Of a stretch of DNA of 51,633 nucleotides, positions 25,450-34,003 are shown in pieces. The DNA lies in assembly GCF_022760855.1 (NCBI RefSeq), contig NZ_JAKTNR010000012.1, forward strand, positions 1-51,633, given 5' to 3'. The notes beneath the pieces were generated by a model, which ran no database searches, had not been told where the DNA came from, and worked only from the letters and a program-made list of their open reading frames with translations. Source of the DNA: Thermus albus (GTDB lineage Bacteria; Deinococcota; Deinococci; Deinococcales; Thermaceae). Position 1 is the stretch's first letter. Each line of letters begins with the position of its first letter. The position numbers were made by a program, and so were the translations under genes.

Positions 25450-26460
25450 ATGTGGAGCTATGTTTTGCGGAGGCTCATTGGCTTGATCCCGGTCCTTTTC
25501 GGGATCACCCTCTTGGTCTTTTTGTTCTTGCAGCTCATCCCCGGGGATCCGGCCCAGGCTATCCTAGGGGAAAGGGGCACACCGGAGCAGCTGGAGGCCC
25601 TCCGGGAGAAACTGGGGCTGAACCGGCCCCTCTACGTGCAGTACCTAACCTTTGTCCGGAACGTCCTCACCGGGGACCTGGGCACCAGTGCCGTTTCCAC
25701 CATCCCCGTGGCCGAGGAGCTGAAAAGGCGCTGGCCCGCCACCTTTGAGCTGGCCTTGGCCGCCACCTTGGTGGCGGTGGTCCTGGGCATTCCCGTGGGC
25801 ATCCTGGCGGCAGTGCGGAAGAATAGCCTTTTAGACACCCTTTCCATGAGCCTTTCCTTGGTGGGCGTGTCCATGCCCGTCTTTTGGCTCGGCCTCCTCT
25901 TGGTCTACCTCTTTGCGGTCAACCTTCACTGGCTGCCCACGGGCGGAAGGCTTTCCACGGATTTGGGCATTGATTTCCGCCCCATCACGGGCTTTTTGCT
26001 CCTGGATGGCCTCCTAACCCTACGGCTGGAAGTGCTTGGGGACGCCCTTCGCCACCTCATCCTCCCCGCCCTCACCCTGGGCACCATCCCCCTGGCCATC
26101 CTCACCCGCATCACCCGCAGCGCCATGCTGGAGGTCCTCTCCCAAGACTATGTCCGCACCGCCCGGGCTAAGGGTTTGGCCGAACGCCAAGTGATCCTGA
26201 AGCACGCCCTTAAGAACGCCCTTTTACCCGTAGTGACCATCATCGGCCTGCAGTTTGGCACCCTACTAGGCGGGGCCATCCTCACGGAAACCATCTTCTC
26301 CTGGCCGGGTATTGGCTCCTATATCTACGAAGGCATCCTCAACCGCGACTACCCCGTGGTCCAGGCGGGGGTACTGGTGGTGGCCACGGTGTTTGTCTTG
26401 GTCAACCTCCTGGTGGACCTCTCCTATGCCCTTTTGGACCCCCGCATCCAGTACAGGTGA
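25450..26460 (+). CDS. Peptide-type ABC transporter permease (DppB-like)
   Basis: 336 residues, six predicted helices. N-terminus MWSYVLRRLIGLIPVLFGITLLVFLFLQLIPGDPAQAILG is the classic DppB/OppB start. Others are LGLNRPLYVQYL, LILPALTLGTIPLAILTRITRSAMLEVLSQDYVRTARAKGL (EAA loop) and GAILTETIFSWPGIGSYIYEGI. It pairs with the downstream DppC-like protein. The ribosome site is weak (GAGGCGG), and the ATG is only 18 nt past the terminator stem, so translation may depend on readthrough RNA. No ATPase gene is present in the operon. Confidence 0.94.
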   Translation: MWSYVLRRLIGLIPVLFGITLLVFLFLQLIPGDPAQAILGERGTPEQLEALREKLGLNRPLYVQYLTFVRNVLTGDLGTSAVSTIPVAEELKRRWPATFELALAATLVAVVLGIPVGILAAVRKNSLLDTLSMSLSLVGVSMPVFWLGLLLVYLFAVNLHWLPTGGRLSTDLGIDFRPITGFLLLDGLLTLRLEVLGDALRHLILPALTLGTIPLAILTRITRSAMLEVLSQDYVRTARAKGLAERQVILKHALKNALLPVVTIIGLQFGTLLGGAILTETIFSWPGIGSYIYEGILNRDYPVVQAGVLVVATVFVLVNLLVDLSYALLDPRIQYR

Positions 26461-26464
26461 GCCC

Positions 26465-27313
26465 ATGGAAACCCCTTCTCGCCAAGCCTTCAGGCGTTTC
26501 TTGAAGTCCCCCTCCGGCAAGGTGGGCCTGGCCCTGACCCTATTCTTGGTGTTGCTGGCCCTGCTCATCCCTCTCTTGAAACCTTACGACCCCACCACCG
26601 ACCGGAACTACCTGAACCGCCTTTCGCCCCCTTCCTGGGAACACCCCTTCGGCACCGACCACCTGGGCCGGGATGTCTTCACCCGGGTCCTCCACGGCAG
26701 CCGCATCTCCTTGCAAGTGGGGGTGATCTCCGTCAGCATTGGCCTCTTTCTGGGAACCCTCCTGGGACTTTTGGCAGGGTTTTACCGGGGAAGAACCGAG
26801 CTCTTCGTAGGTTGGTTAGCGGATATCCTCCTGGCCTTTCCCGGAACGCTGTTAGCTATCGCCATCGTGGCCGTGTCAGGACCCAGTCTACAAAACGCCA
26901 TGCTGGCCATCGGCATCGTGCAGGTGCCCGTCTACATCCGCCTGGCCCGTTCCATGGTCCTCTCCTTAAGGGAGCAGGACTTCGTCCAGGCGGCCATAGC
27001 CCTGGGAGCAGGCAACGGACGGATCCTTTTCCGGCATATCCTTCCCGGAACCCTAGCCCCCCTGGTGGTCCAGGCCACCTTGTCCATCGGCACCGCCACC
27101 CTCGAGGCCGCCGCCTTGGGCTTCCTGGGCCTTGGGGCCCAGCCCCCTGCCCCCGAGTGGGGGGCCATGATCGCGGATAGCTTCAAGGGGGGCTACGCCA
27201 TGAACGCCCCTTGGACCATGATCTTTCCCGGCCTTTTCATCATGCTGACCGTCTTGGCCTTCAACCTCCTTGGGGACGGCCTGAGGGACGCCCTGGACCC
27301 CAGGAGCCGCTAG
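26465..27313 (+). CDS. Peptide-type ABC transporter permease (DppC-like)
   Basis: 282 residues. FLKSPSGKVGLALTLFLVLLALLIPLLKPYDPT at the N-terminus, HPFGTDHLGRDVFTRVLHGSRISLQVG, EAA loop VLSLREQDFVQAAIALGAGNGRILFRHILP, and LEAAALGFLGLGAQPPAPEWGAMI. The start is ATG 26465, 4 bp after the DppB stop, in the place usual for DppC; an in-frame ATG at 26312 would overlap dppB by 150 bp and lacks homology. The palindromic sequence beyond the stop may end the transcript. Confidence 0.93.
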   Translation: METPSRQAFRRFLKSPSGKVGLALTLFLVLLALLIPLLKPYDPTTDRNYLNRLSPPSWEHPFGTDHLGRDVFTRVLHGSRISLQVGVISVSIGLFLGTLLGLLAGFYRGRTELFVGWLADILLAFPGTLLAIAIVAVSGPSLQNAMLAIGIVQVPVYIRLARSMVLSLREQDFVQAAIALGAGNGRILFRHILPGTLAPLVVQATLSIGTATLEAAALGFLGLGAQPPAPEWGAMIADSFKGGYAMNAPWTMIFPGLFIMLTVLAFNLLGDGLRDALDPRSR

Positions 27314-27316
27314 AGG

Positions 27317-27333
27317 CTTAAGGCCGCCTTAAG
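27317..27333 (+). terminator. Short palindrome after the peptide permease operon
   Basis: CTTAAGGC-C-GCCTTAAG, an 8-bp perfect inverted repeat starting 4 bp after the stop codon. No T-run; end of operon or mRNA-stabilising element. Confidence 0.45.
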
Positions 27334-27354
27334 GGGGAGCCGGGTGCCCAAAGG

Positions 27355-27360
27355 TATCAT
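27355..27360 (+). promoter_or_regulatory. -10 box of the PrcB-type lipoprotein gene (leaderless type)
   Basis: TATCAT, 6 nt before the ATG at 27367. No convincing -35. Confidence 0.5.
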
Positions 27361-27366
27361 GGAGCC

Positions 27367-28425
27367 ATGAGAAAAGGGCCTGTTTTCCTCTTGCTCCTTC
27401 CCCTCCTCGTGGCCTTGAGCGCCTGCGAGCTTTTGGAAGGCACGGGTTACCGGGTGGCCGAGGCCCAACTCCTTTTCCCCGAGGCCACGGAGCGTTGGAG
27501 CTACTTCTATGGGGAGCCGCGGGAGGTCAAGCTCGGTACCCAGGTCCTGCGCCTAGAAAAGGCCCAAGGGGAAAGCCTCTGGGCGGTCCCTGGAGCCCTT
27601 TGGGTGAATGGAAGCCCGGTCCTCAGGGAGGTGGGCCCTGCCCTAAGGCCCCTGGCGGAGGCGGTGCGGGGGGTTCAGGGAAGCCTTCTCGAGGTGCGGG
27701 CCTATGCCCCCTTGCGCTCCAGCTGGCTTTACGACGGGGTCGGCTGGGTGCGGCTTACGGGAAGCCTTAGGGAAGGGGAACGGCGTACCCTGGTCCAACC
27801 CGCCAGCTACAAGACCCCGGACCTCTACGCCTTCACCGGAGCGGAAACCCAAGTCCTCCTGCGGGAGGTCCTGGCCCGCCGGGGGGGAAGGCAGGTGGTG
27901 GTCTTTGAGCTTTCCGAGCCAGTCTTAAGGCCCCTGGCCTTTGATCCCGTCCCCGACGGTTACCGGATCGGGGCCCTGCAGGTGCAGTACGGGCTTAAAG
28001 TGGAGGTGGTGACCCCGCCCCCACCCGCCTACCGCATCCTGGACCGCGGCGTCAACGCCGCCTACCAGGAAACCGAGCCCAGGGCCTTCCTGGCCAACAA
28101 CCCCACCCGCTTTGCCGAGGTCTGGAACCTGGTGGTGGGCAACCGCATCCCCCGCCCTCCCGCCCCCAGCGTGGACTTCCGCAGCAAAAGCGTGGCCGCC
28201 TTCTTCTGGGGGCTTAAGCCCACCGGGGGGTATGGCCTCGAGGTGGTGGGGGTCACCTATGCCGCCGGCACCGCCCGGGTGGTCCTAAGCCTACAAAGCC
28301 CCAGGCCCGGGGCCATCGTCACCCAGGCCCTCACCAGCCCCTACGTGCTCTTGGAACTGGAAAGGGTGAGCCGGGTGGTGTTCACGGACCCCTCAGGGAA
28401 GGTTTTGGCCGAAGCCCGGGAGTAG
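27367..28425 (+). CDS. Lipoprotein with PrcB-type C-terminal domain
   Basis: 352 residues. A lipoprotein signal (KGPVFLLLLPLLVALSAC, lipobox LSAC with Cys20) anchors it outside the inner membrane. The middle part is not recognised. The C-terminal 100 residues (VDFRSKSVAAFFWGLKPTGGYGLEVVGVTY) match the PrcB_C domain, first seen in a protein stabilising a spirochaete dentilisin protease complex. A role in an extracytoplasmic protein complex is therefore possible but unproven. Its 3' end overlaps folC by 33 bp tail to tail. Confidence 0.8.
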   Translation: MRKGPVFLLLLPLLVALSACELLEGTGYRVAEAQLLFPEATERWSYFYGEPREVKLGTQVLRLEKAQGESLWAVPGALWVNGSPVLREVGPALRPLAEAVRGVQGSLLEVRAYAPLRSSWLYDGVGWVRLTGSLREGERRTLVQPASYKTPDLYAFTGAETQVLLREVLARRGGRQVVVFELSEPVLRPLAFDPVPDGYRIGALQVQYGLKVEVVTPPPPAYRILDRGVNAAYQETEPRAFLANNPTRFAEVWNLVVGNRIPRPPAPSVDFRSKSVAAFFWGLKPTGGYGLEVVGVTYAAGTARVVLSLQSPRPGAIVTQALTSPYVLLELERVSRVVFTDPSGKVLAEARE

Positions 28426-29565
28426 CCGGGCCCGCAGGTCCCCCACCAGGTAAAGGGAGCCCGTGGCCAAGACGGGGAGACCATCCTCCCTGGCCCTTCC
28501 CAGGGCCTGGGCCAAAGCCTCCCCCGGGTCCTCAAAGAAGGGCTCCCCCAGCTCCCGCCCCAAGGCCCCTTCCCCGGCCCGGGTGTAGCGGACGCTTTTG
28601 GCCTGGGGAAGGAGGTGGGCCAAGACCCCCTGCACGTCCTTCCGGGGAAAGGCACCGAAGACCAAGTGGTAGGCGGGAAACTCCCGGCTTAGGGCCAAGG
28701 CCGCCGGAGGGTTATGGGCCCCGTCCAAAAAGACCTCCACCCCCTCCACCAAGAAGCGCTCCAAACGGCCTGGATGCCTGGCCTCCCGAAGGGCTTGAGC
28801 GATGGCTTCCTCGGGAAAGGCCAAAAGCCTTAGGGCTGCTGCCGCCAAACGGGCGTTTTCCTCCTGGAAAGCCCCCTTCAAGGCGGGCGGGGCGGGAAGG
28901 GCAAAGAGGGGGTCCTCCGGGTCCAGGAGGTAAAGGGGGCTTCCCCTGGCCCGGGCCACCTCCTGGACCACCCTTAGGCCTTCCCCCCTGGCCCCCGTGA
29001 TCACCGGCGCCCCTTCCCGGAAGGCGCCCGCCTTCTCCCGGGCCACGGCCTCGAGGCTCCCCCCCAAGGCCTCCAGGTGGTCCTCTCCCACGTTGGTGAG
29101 CACGGTGAGGGCCACCCGGGGGAGAATGTTGGTGGCATCCTTCTCCCCCCCCACCCCCGCCTCCACCACGGCCAAGGCCACCCCTTTCCTTTGGAAGTGG
29201 TGGAAGGCCATGGCGGTGGCCAGGTCAAAGAACCCCGGGGGCTCCGGCCAGGCTTCCCCCATGGCCCAGGCCACGAACTCCACCACCTCCTCCTCGAGGA
29301 TCAGGCCCAGGTGGGTGCGGATCCGCTCCCGGAAGTCCTGGAGGTGAGGGCTGGTATAGGCCCCATAGGCCAGCCCCATGGCGCGGAAGGCGGCTTCCAG
29401 ATACGCCACCACGCTTCCCTTGCCGTTGGTGCCCAACACGTGCACCGCCGAAAAGGCCTCCTCCGGATGCCCCAGGCGCTCCAGGAGGGCCTTTACCCGG
29501 CCCAGGCCCCGCTCCCCCTGGCGGCGCTGGGTGAAAAGCCACTCCGTGGCCTCCCGGTAGACCAT
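28393..29565 (-). CDS. folC: Folylpolyglutamate synthase / dihydrofolate synthase
   Basis: 390 residues, Mur-ligase-like fold. P-loop HVLGTNGKGSVVAYLE, folate-binding AYTSPHLQDFRERI, EAGVGGEKDATNILP and VLTNVGEDHLEALG, then C-terminal VFLDGAHNPPAALAL. It adds glutamate to dihydropteroate or folates in the cytoplasm. Start ATG 29563-29565 lies 3 bp after the tmrA stop, with GGAGG inside the end of tmrA, so it is the last gene of the tmrBA operon. Coupling of a housekeeping folate gene to a multidrug exporter probably reflects dense packing. Confidence 0.95.
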   Translation of the reverse strand: MVYREATEWLFTQRRQGERGLGRVKALLERLGHPEEAFSAVHVLGTNGKGSVVAYLEAAFRAMGLAYGAYTSPHLQDFRERIRTHLGLILEEEVVEFVAWAMGEAWPEPPGFFDLATAMAFHHFQRKGVALAVVEAGVGGEKDATNILPRVALTVLTNVGEDHLEALGGSLEAVAREKAGAFREGAPVITGARGEGLRVVQEVARARGSPLYLLDPEDPLFALPAPPALKGAFQEENARLAAAALRLLAFPEEAIAQALREARHPGRLERFLVEGVEVFLDGAHNPPAALALSREFPAYHLVFGAFPRKDVQGVLAHLLPQAKSVRYTRAGEGALGRELGEPFFEDPGEALAQALGRAREDGLPVLATGSLYLVGDLRARLLPGFGQNLP

Positions 29566-29568
29566 GGC

Positions 29569-31374
29569 CTACCCCTCCGCGTACTGGAGCCGGTAGAGGG
29601 TGGCATAATACCCTCCCCTCTGGAGGAGCTCCTCATGGGTACCCTCCTCCACAAGCCGCCCTTTTTTGAAGACCAGGATCCGGTCCACCCGGCGGATGGT
29701 GGAAAGGCGGTGGGCGATGATGAGGGAGGTCCTTCCCTCCATGGCCCTATAGAGGGCCTCCTGGAGGCGCCTTTCCGTCTCCGAGTCCACGTTGGCCGTG
29801 GCCTCATCCAGGATAAGGAGGATGTCGGGGCTGGCCAGAAGGGCCCGCACCAGGGCCAGAAGCTGCTTCTCCCCCGTGGAAAGCCCCGCTCCCCTCTCCC
29901 CCACCCGGGTGTGGTACCCCTGGGGCAGGCGCAAAATGGCCTCGTGCACCCCCAGGAAACGGGCTACCTCCACCACCTTTTCCTCGGGGATGGCCTCATC
30001 AAAAAGGCGCAGGTTATCCAGAATGGTGCCCGAGAAAAGAAAGGGGTCCTGAAGGACGATGCCCACATGCCGCCTCAGATCTTCCTGGCGATAGTTACGG
30101 ACATCCTCCCCATCTATGAGCACCTGGCCCCGTTGCGGATCGTAGAAGCGGGCGATGAGGCTCACCACGCTGGTCTTACCCGCCCCCGTGGCCCCCACCA
30201 GGGCCACCTTCTCCCCCGGAGCGATGCGGAAGGAAACCCCTTTCAGGACCCAGTCCCTTTCCGAGGGCTCTACGCCCTTAGGGGTGTAGGCCAGCCACAC
30301 GTCCCGGAAGGCCACCTCGCCCCAGAAGCGCTGGATGGGCTTGGGGTTTGGGGGATCCTTTAACTCCTCCTCCGTATCCAAAACCCCGAAGATGCGCTCG
30401 GCGCTGGCCATGGCCCCCTGGAAGAGGTTGAACTTGTCGGAAAGGTCCTGTAGGGGCTGGAAAAGCTGACGGGTGTAGTCCACAAAGGCCACCAGAAGCC
30501 CCAAGGAAGCCATGCCTTGGACCACCTGTCCCCCCCCATAGAAGAGGAGGCCCGCCACCGCCAGATCCCCCAAGAAGCCCACTATGGGGAAGAACAGGGC
30601 AAACCAGCGCACGATCTCCACCCAGGCCTCGAGGAGGTCCCGGCCTAGGCGGTCAAACTTCCCCTCCCGCTCCCTCTCCTTCACGAAAAGTTGGATGGTC
30701 TCCACCCCGGAAAGGTTTTCCTGCAAGGCCGCATTAAGGCGGGCCAGGCGCAGGCGCATCTCCCGGTAGGCGGTACGCATGCCGTTCCGCACCCAGGCGG
30801 TGACCCAAAGGAGCACGGGCACCACCAGGAGGACCACCAGGGTGAGCTTGGGGCTTAGGACCATCATGAAGGCCAAGAGGCCCAGGATGGTGAAGAAGTC
30901 GGCGATGACCCCCACGAGCCCCCCGGTGATGAACTGGTTGATGGCGTCCACATCGGAGGTGATGCGGGTCATGAGGCGGCCCACGGGATTTTTGTCGTAA
31001 AAGCCCGGGTGGAGCCGCATGAGCTTGGCAAAGAGGGCGCTTCGCAAATCAAAGAGCACCCTCTGCCCCACCCACTGGATCAGGTAGGTCTGCCCGTAGG
31101 TGGCGGCGAAGTTCACCCCCCGCACCAGGAGGAAGCCCAGGCTCACCCAAAGGAGCAGGGCGAGGCGTTCCTCCAGGGGTTTGGCCTCCTTGGGCACCAG
31201 GGCCCCATCTATGGCCCACTTGAAGAAAAGGGGCGTGAGGGCCGCGGTGAGGGTGGTGAGGAGGAGGAAGAGCAGGGCCAAGGCCACCTGCCCCCTATAG
31301 GGGTAAACGTAGCGGAGGATGCGGGCGAAGAGAACCCGATCAAAGGCCTTGGTGTAGGCGTCTTCGTGGGTCAC
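29569..31374 (-). CDS. tmrA: Heterodimeric ABC exporter subunit TmrA
   Basis: 601 residues, very close to T. thermophilus TmrA as I remember it. Six-helix exporter domain (FARILRYVYPYRGQVAL, LRLHPGFYDKNPVGRLMTR-type coupling region) and nucleotide-binding domain with Walker A GATGAGKTS, signature LSTGEKQ (degenerate), Walker B ILLILDEATANVD with the catalytic Glu kept, and the H-loop IIAHRLS. With TmrB it forms an asymmetric peptide/drug exporter related in mechanism to TAP. The GTG start overlaps the tmrB stop (GTGA). Confidence 0.95.
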   Translation of the reverse strand: MTHEDAYTKAFDRVLFARILRYVYPYRGQVALALLFLLLTTLTAALTPLFFKWAIDGALVPKEAKPLEERLALLLWVSLGFLLVRGVNFAATYGQTYLIQWVGQRVLFDLRSALFAKLMRLHPGFYDKNPVGRLMTRITSDVDAINQFITGGLVGVIADFFTILGLLAFMMVLSPKLTLVVLLVVPVLLWVTAWVRNGMRTAYREMRLRLARLNAALQENLSGVETIQLFVKEREREGKFDRLGRDLLEAWVEIVRWFALFFPIVGFLGDLAVAGLLFYGGGQVVQGMASLGLLVAFVDYTRQLFQPLQDLSDKFNLFQGAMASAERIFGVLDTEEELKDPPNPKPIQRFWGEVAFRDVWLAYTPKGVEPSERDWVLKGVSFRIAPGEKVALVGATGAGKTSVVSLIARFYDPQRGQVLIDGEDVRNYRQEDLRRHVGIVLQDPFLFSGTILDNLRLFDEAIPEEKVVEVARFLGVHEAILRLPQGYHTRVGERGAGLSTGEKQLLALVRALLASPDILLILDEATANVDSETERRLQEALYRAMEGRTSLIIAHRLSTIRRVDRILVFKKGRLVEEGTHEELLQRGGYYATLYRLQYAEG

Positions 31375-33113
31375 CCTTCCACCTCCCCTTCCATGCGCTG
31401 GATGCGGTCCAGCTCCGCGTAGAGGCCCCCGGCCTCGAGGAGGCTCTCATGGGTTCCCTCCTCCACAATCCTCCCCTCGTCCATTACGATGATCCAGTCC
31501 GCATGGCGCAAGGTGGCGGTGCGGTGGGAGATGAGGAAGGTGGTCTGGCGGCCCAAGACGCCCTTCAGGCCCTGAAGGATCCGGGCCTCGGTCTCCGTGT
31601 CCACGGCGCTTAAGGCATCGTCCAATACCAGGATTTTGGGCCTTTTGGCCAAGGCCCTGGCCAAGGCCACCCGCTGCCTCTGGCCTCCCGAAAGCGTCAC
31701 CCCCCGCTCCCCCAAAACCGTCTCGTAGCCCTTGGGGAAGGCCAGGATCTCCTCGTGGATGCCGGCGAGCCTGGCCGCCCACTCCACCCGCTCCCGATCC
31801 GGGGTTTCCAGGCCGAAGGCGATGTTCTCCAAAAGGGTTTCGCTGAAGAGGAAGGGCTCCTGGGGCGCCACCCCCACCGCCTGGCGCAGGGTGGCAAGGG
31901 GAATCCTCCGCACGTCATACCCCCCCACGTAAACCCGCCCCTCCGTGGGATCCAGGAGCCGGGGTATGAGGGCCGCCAAGAGGCTTTTCCCCGACCCCGT
32001 GCGCCCGGTGATCCCCAGGGTCATGCCCTCGGGTATGGTGAGGGTAAGGTCCTTAAGAAGCCAGCGCCCATCCCGGAAAAGCCCCACACCCTCGAGGCGC
32101 ACCTCCCCGGAAAGATCGGCCACGGCAAGGGGTAGGGGGTCCTGGTCGCGGACAGCGGACTCCTGGTCCAAAAGCTCCAAAAGCCTCCTCAGGCTGGTAA
32201 AACCCCGCTGGTACATGGCCATCACCCAGCCCAGGCCTAAAATAGGCCAGGTGAGCTGGGCCAGATAGGCGTTGAACTGCACCAGTTGGCCCACGGTGAG
32301 CTCGCCCCGGACCACCATCCCCCCGCCCACCCAGAGCACGGTGAGGAAAGCAAAGCCCATCAAGAAGCCCAAGAGGGCGTGCATGGGCCCCTCCACCTTG
32401 GCCAGGGCCAGGCTTTTTCCCATATAGACGCGGTTTAGCTCCTGGAATCGGCTAAGCATGCGCCCTTCCAAGGCGTACCCCTTCACCACCCGGATCCCGC
32501 TGAAGGCCTCCTGGGCCAGGGTGCTGATCCGGTCAAAGGCCTCCTGGGCCTCCCGGTAGCGGCGGTCCACCAGGCGCAACAGGTAGAACATGGTCAGGGC
32601 GATTAAGGGGAGGAGCAAGGTGAGGTAAAGGGCTAGCCTGAGGTTCACCGCGTACATGGAAAGGAAGGCCAGGAGGACCAGAAAGGAAAGGCGGCTCCCC
32701 ATCATGATGCCCGGGCCCACCATCTCCCGCACCGCGGACAGGTCGGTGTTGAGGCGGTTCATCAGGTCCCCCACCCGGGTCCTCTGGTAGAAGTCCCGGT
32801 CCAGGCGGAGAAGGTGATGGAATAGGTCCTTCCTTAAGTCGTACTCCACCAACCGGCTCGCCACCACCGCCAGCCGGCGCATGAAGTAGGAAAGCAGGGC
32901 GCTAACCCCCGCCGAGAGGACCAATAGGAGGGCATACCGCCCATATGGTCCCCCCTCCCCCACGGCGTCCACCGCCAGGCGCAGGAAGTAAGGGCTTAGG
33001 ACGAAAAAGAAAATGGAGAGGAGGCCCAACAAGACCCCCAGGGCATACCGCCCTCGGTAGGGGGCCAAGTAGGCCCCCAGGCGGCGCAAGGGAGCGACTG
33101 ACCAACCGGTCAT
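31371..33113 (-). CDS. tmrB: Heterodimeric ABC exporter subunit TmrB
   Basis: 580 residues; partner of TmrA. Membrane domain with FHHLLRLDRDFYQRTRVGDLMNRL; nucleotide-binding domain with Walker A GRTGSGKS, canonical signature LSGGQRQ and Walker B ILVLDDALSAVD, in which the usual catalytic Glu is Asp. So TmrB supplies the good signature motif and TmrA the good catalytic Glu, giving one active ATP site, as known for TmrAB. The start codon has TAAACT 7 nt upstream and no ribosome site, so it may have its own leaderless promoter inside the longer cluster. Confidence 0.95.
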   Translation of the reverse strand: MTGWSVAPLRRLGAYLAPYRGRYALGVLLGLLSIFFFVLSPYFLRLAVDAVGEGGPYGRYALLLVLSAGVSALLSYFMRRLAVVASRLVEYDLRKDLFHHLLRLDRDFYQRTRVGDLMNRLNTDLSAVREMVGPGIMMGSRLSFLVLLAFLSMYAVNLRLALYLTLLLPLIALTMFYLLRLVDRRYREAQEAFDRISTLAQEAFSGIRVVKGYALEGRMLSRFQELNRVYMGKSLALAKVEGPMHALLGFLMGFAFLTVLWVGGGMVVRGELTVGQLVQFNAYLAQLTWPILGLGWVMAMYQRGFTSLRRLLELLDQESAVRDQDPLPLAVADLSGEVRLEGVGLFRDGRWLLKDLTLTIPEGMTLGITGRTGSGKSLLAALIPRLLDPTEGRVYVGGYDVRRIPLATLRQAVGVAPQEPFLFSETLLENIAFGLETPDRERVEWAARLAGIHEEILAFPKGYETVLGERGVTLSGGQRQRVALARALAKRPKILVLDDALSAVDTETEARILQGLKGVLGRQTTFLISHRTATLRHADWIIVMDEGRIVEEGTHESLLEAGGLYAELDRIQRMEGEVEG

Positions 33114-33120
33114 ACGCCTG

Positions 33121-33126
33121 AGTTTA
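33121..33126 (-). promoter_or_regulatory. -10 box in front of tmrB (leaderless type)
   Basis: TAAACT on the minus strand, 7 nt before the ATG. No clear -35. Confidence 0.45.
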
Positions 33127-33164
33127 CCCTAGATCCGGTGGGCGAAGGATAGATAGACCACACC

Positions 33165-33998
33165 CTAGCCCTCCTGGATCTCCCTCCGCAAGGAGTGCAA
33201 GGCCTCTGTCCAATCCTCCCCCAAGGTGAGGAGGCGGTGGGGTTTGAGAAGCTTGCGGGCGGCCTTGCGCAAAAGCCCAGGGATGGGAGGGCAGGCATAG
33301 GAAACCACCAGCAAAAGGCCCTTCACCCGGCCCAGGCGGTGAAGGTAGTGGACCATGCCCAAAAGCTCCCGGTCGGTGGGAAGGTCCATGGGAAGAAGCC
33401 TCTCCCCCTCCTCCCTCAGCTTCTCCGGGGGGAGATCGGGGAAGTAGGGGATGAGCCCCTCCCGAGCCAAGGCCTCCTCCACCGCCTTGCGGAAGCCCTC
33501 GTCTTCCAAAAGGTAGGGCTGGGCCACCACCCCCACGCTCCCCAGAGGGGTCTTGAGGGGAGGAGGGGGCTTCAAAAACCCCCGCACCCGGTCCAGGGCC
33601 CGGCCCACCAGCATGGGGTTCTGGGTGAGGAGGTGGCCCACCTCCCCCGCCCGGCCCAAGACCCGTTCGGAGAGCTCTGTGGGGACCTTGAGCACCGGGG
33701 GAAGCCCCGGGAAGTAGCGGAGGAGGGTGGCCTCCAGGTCCAAAAGCCAGGGGCACTGCCCCCCGCCCTTCTCCGACTCCACCCCCCCTTGCAGGTCGGG
33801 GAGGAGCAGGTAGTCCACCCCTTGGGCCTTCAGGGCCTCCACCTGGGCCAAGAGCTCCTGCACGGGGAGGCAATAGGGCTGATGGCGGGCAGGGGAAGCT
33901 TCCGCCCGCACCACCTCCACCCCCAAGGCCTTTAAATACGCCTCCCAAAAACCCAGGTACCGCCGGGAGAGGAAGCCCTTCAGGATGCCCACACGCAT
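33165..33998 (-). CDS. DUF2229-type protein, related to acyl-CoA dehydratase activase C-terminal parts
   Basis: 277 residues starting at MRVGILKGFLSRRYLGFWEAYLKALGVEVV. The pattern RHQPYCLPVQELLAQVEALKAQGVDYLLLPDL followed by QCPWLLDLEATL resembles DUF2229 modules found in large activases of 2-hydroxyacyl-CoA dehydratases, which use cysteines to hold an iron-sulfur cluster. Here the module stands alone, with no ASKHA ATPase domain. Candidate cluster cysteines are in YCLP, QCPW and YACPP. Start ATG 33996-33998 is 5 bp after the M20 peptidase stop. No dehydratase genes are near. Function unknown. Confidence 0.75.
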   Translation of the reverse strand: MRVGILKGFLSRRYLGFWEAYLKALGVEVVRAEASPARHQPYCLPVQELLAQVEALKAQGVDYLLLPDLQGGVESEKGGGQCPWLLDLEATLLRYFPGLPPVLKVPTELSERVLGRAGEVGHLLTQNPMLVGRALDRVRGFLKPPPPLKTPLGSVGVVAQPYLLEDEGFRKAVEEALAREGLIPYFPDLPPEKLREEGERLLPMDLPTDRELLGMVHYLHRLGRVKGLLLVVSYACPPIPGLLRKAARKLLKPHRLLTLGEDWTEALHSLRREIQEG

Positions 33999-34003
33999 AC
34001 GCC

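Noticed and set aside
33124-33948. Open frame of 274 codons overlapping the DUF2229 gene
   Set aside because: Low-complexity Gly/Pro sequence; the DUF2229 frame shows family patterns and a sensible start.
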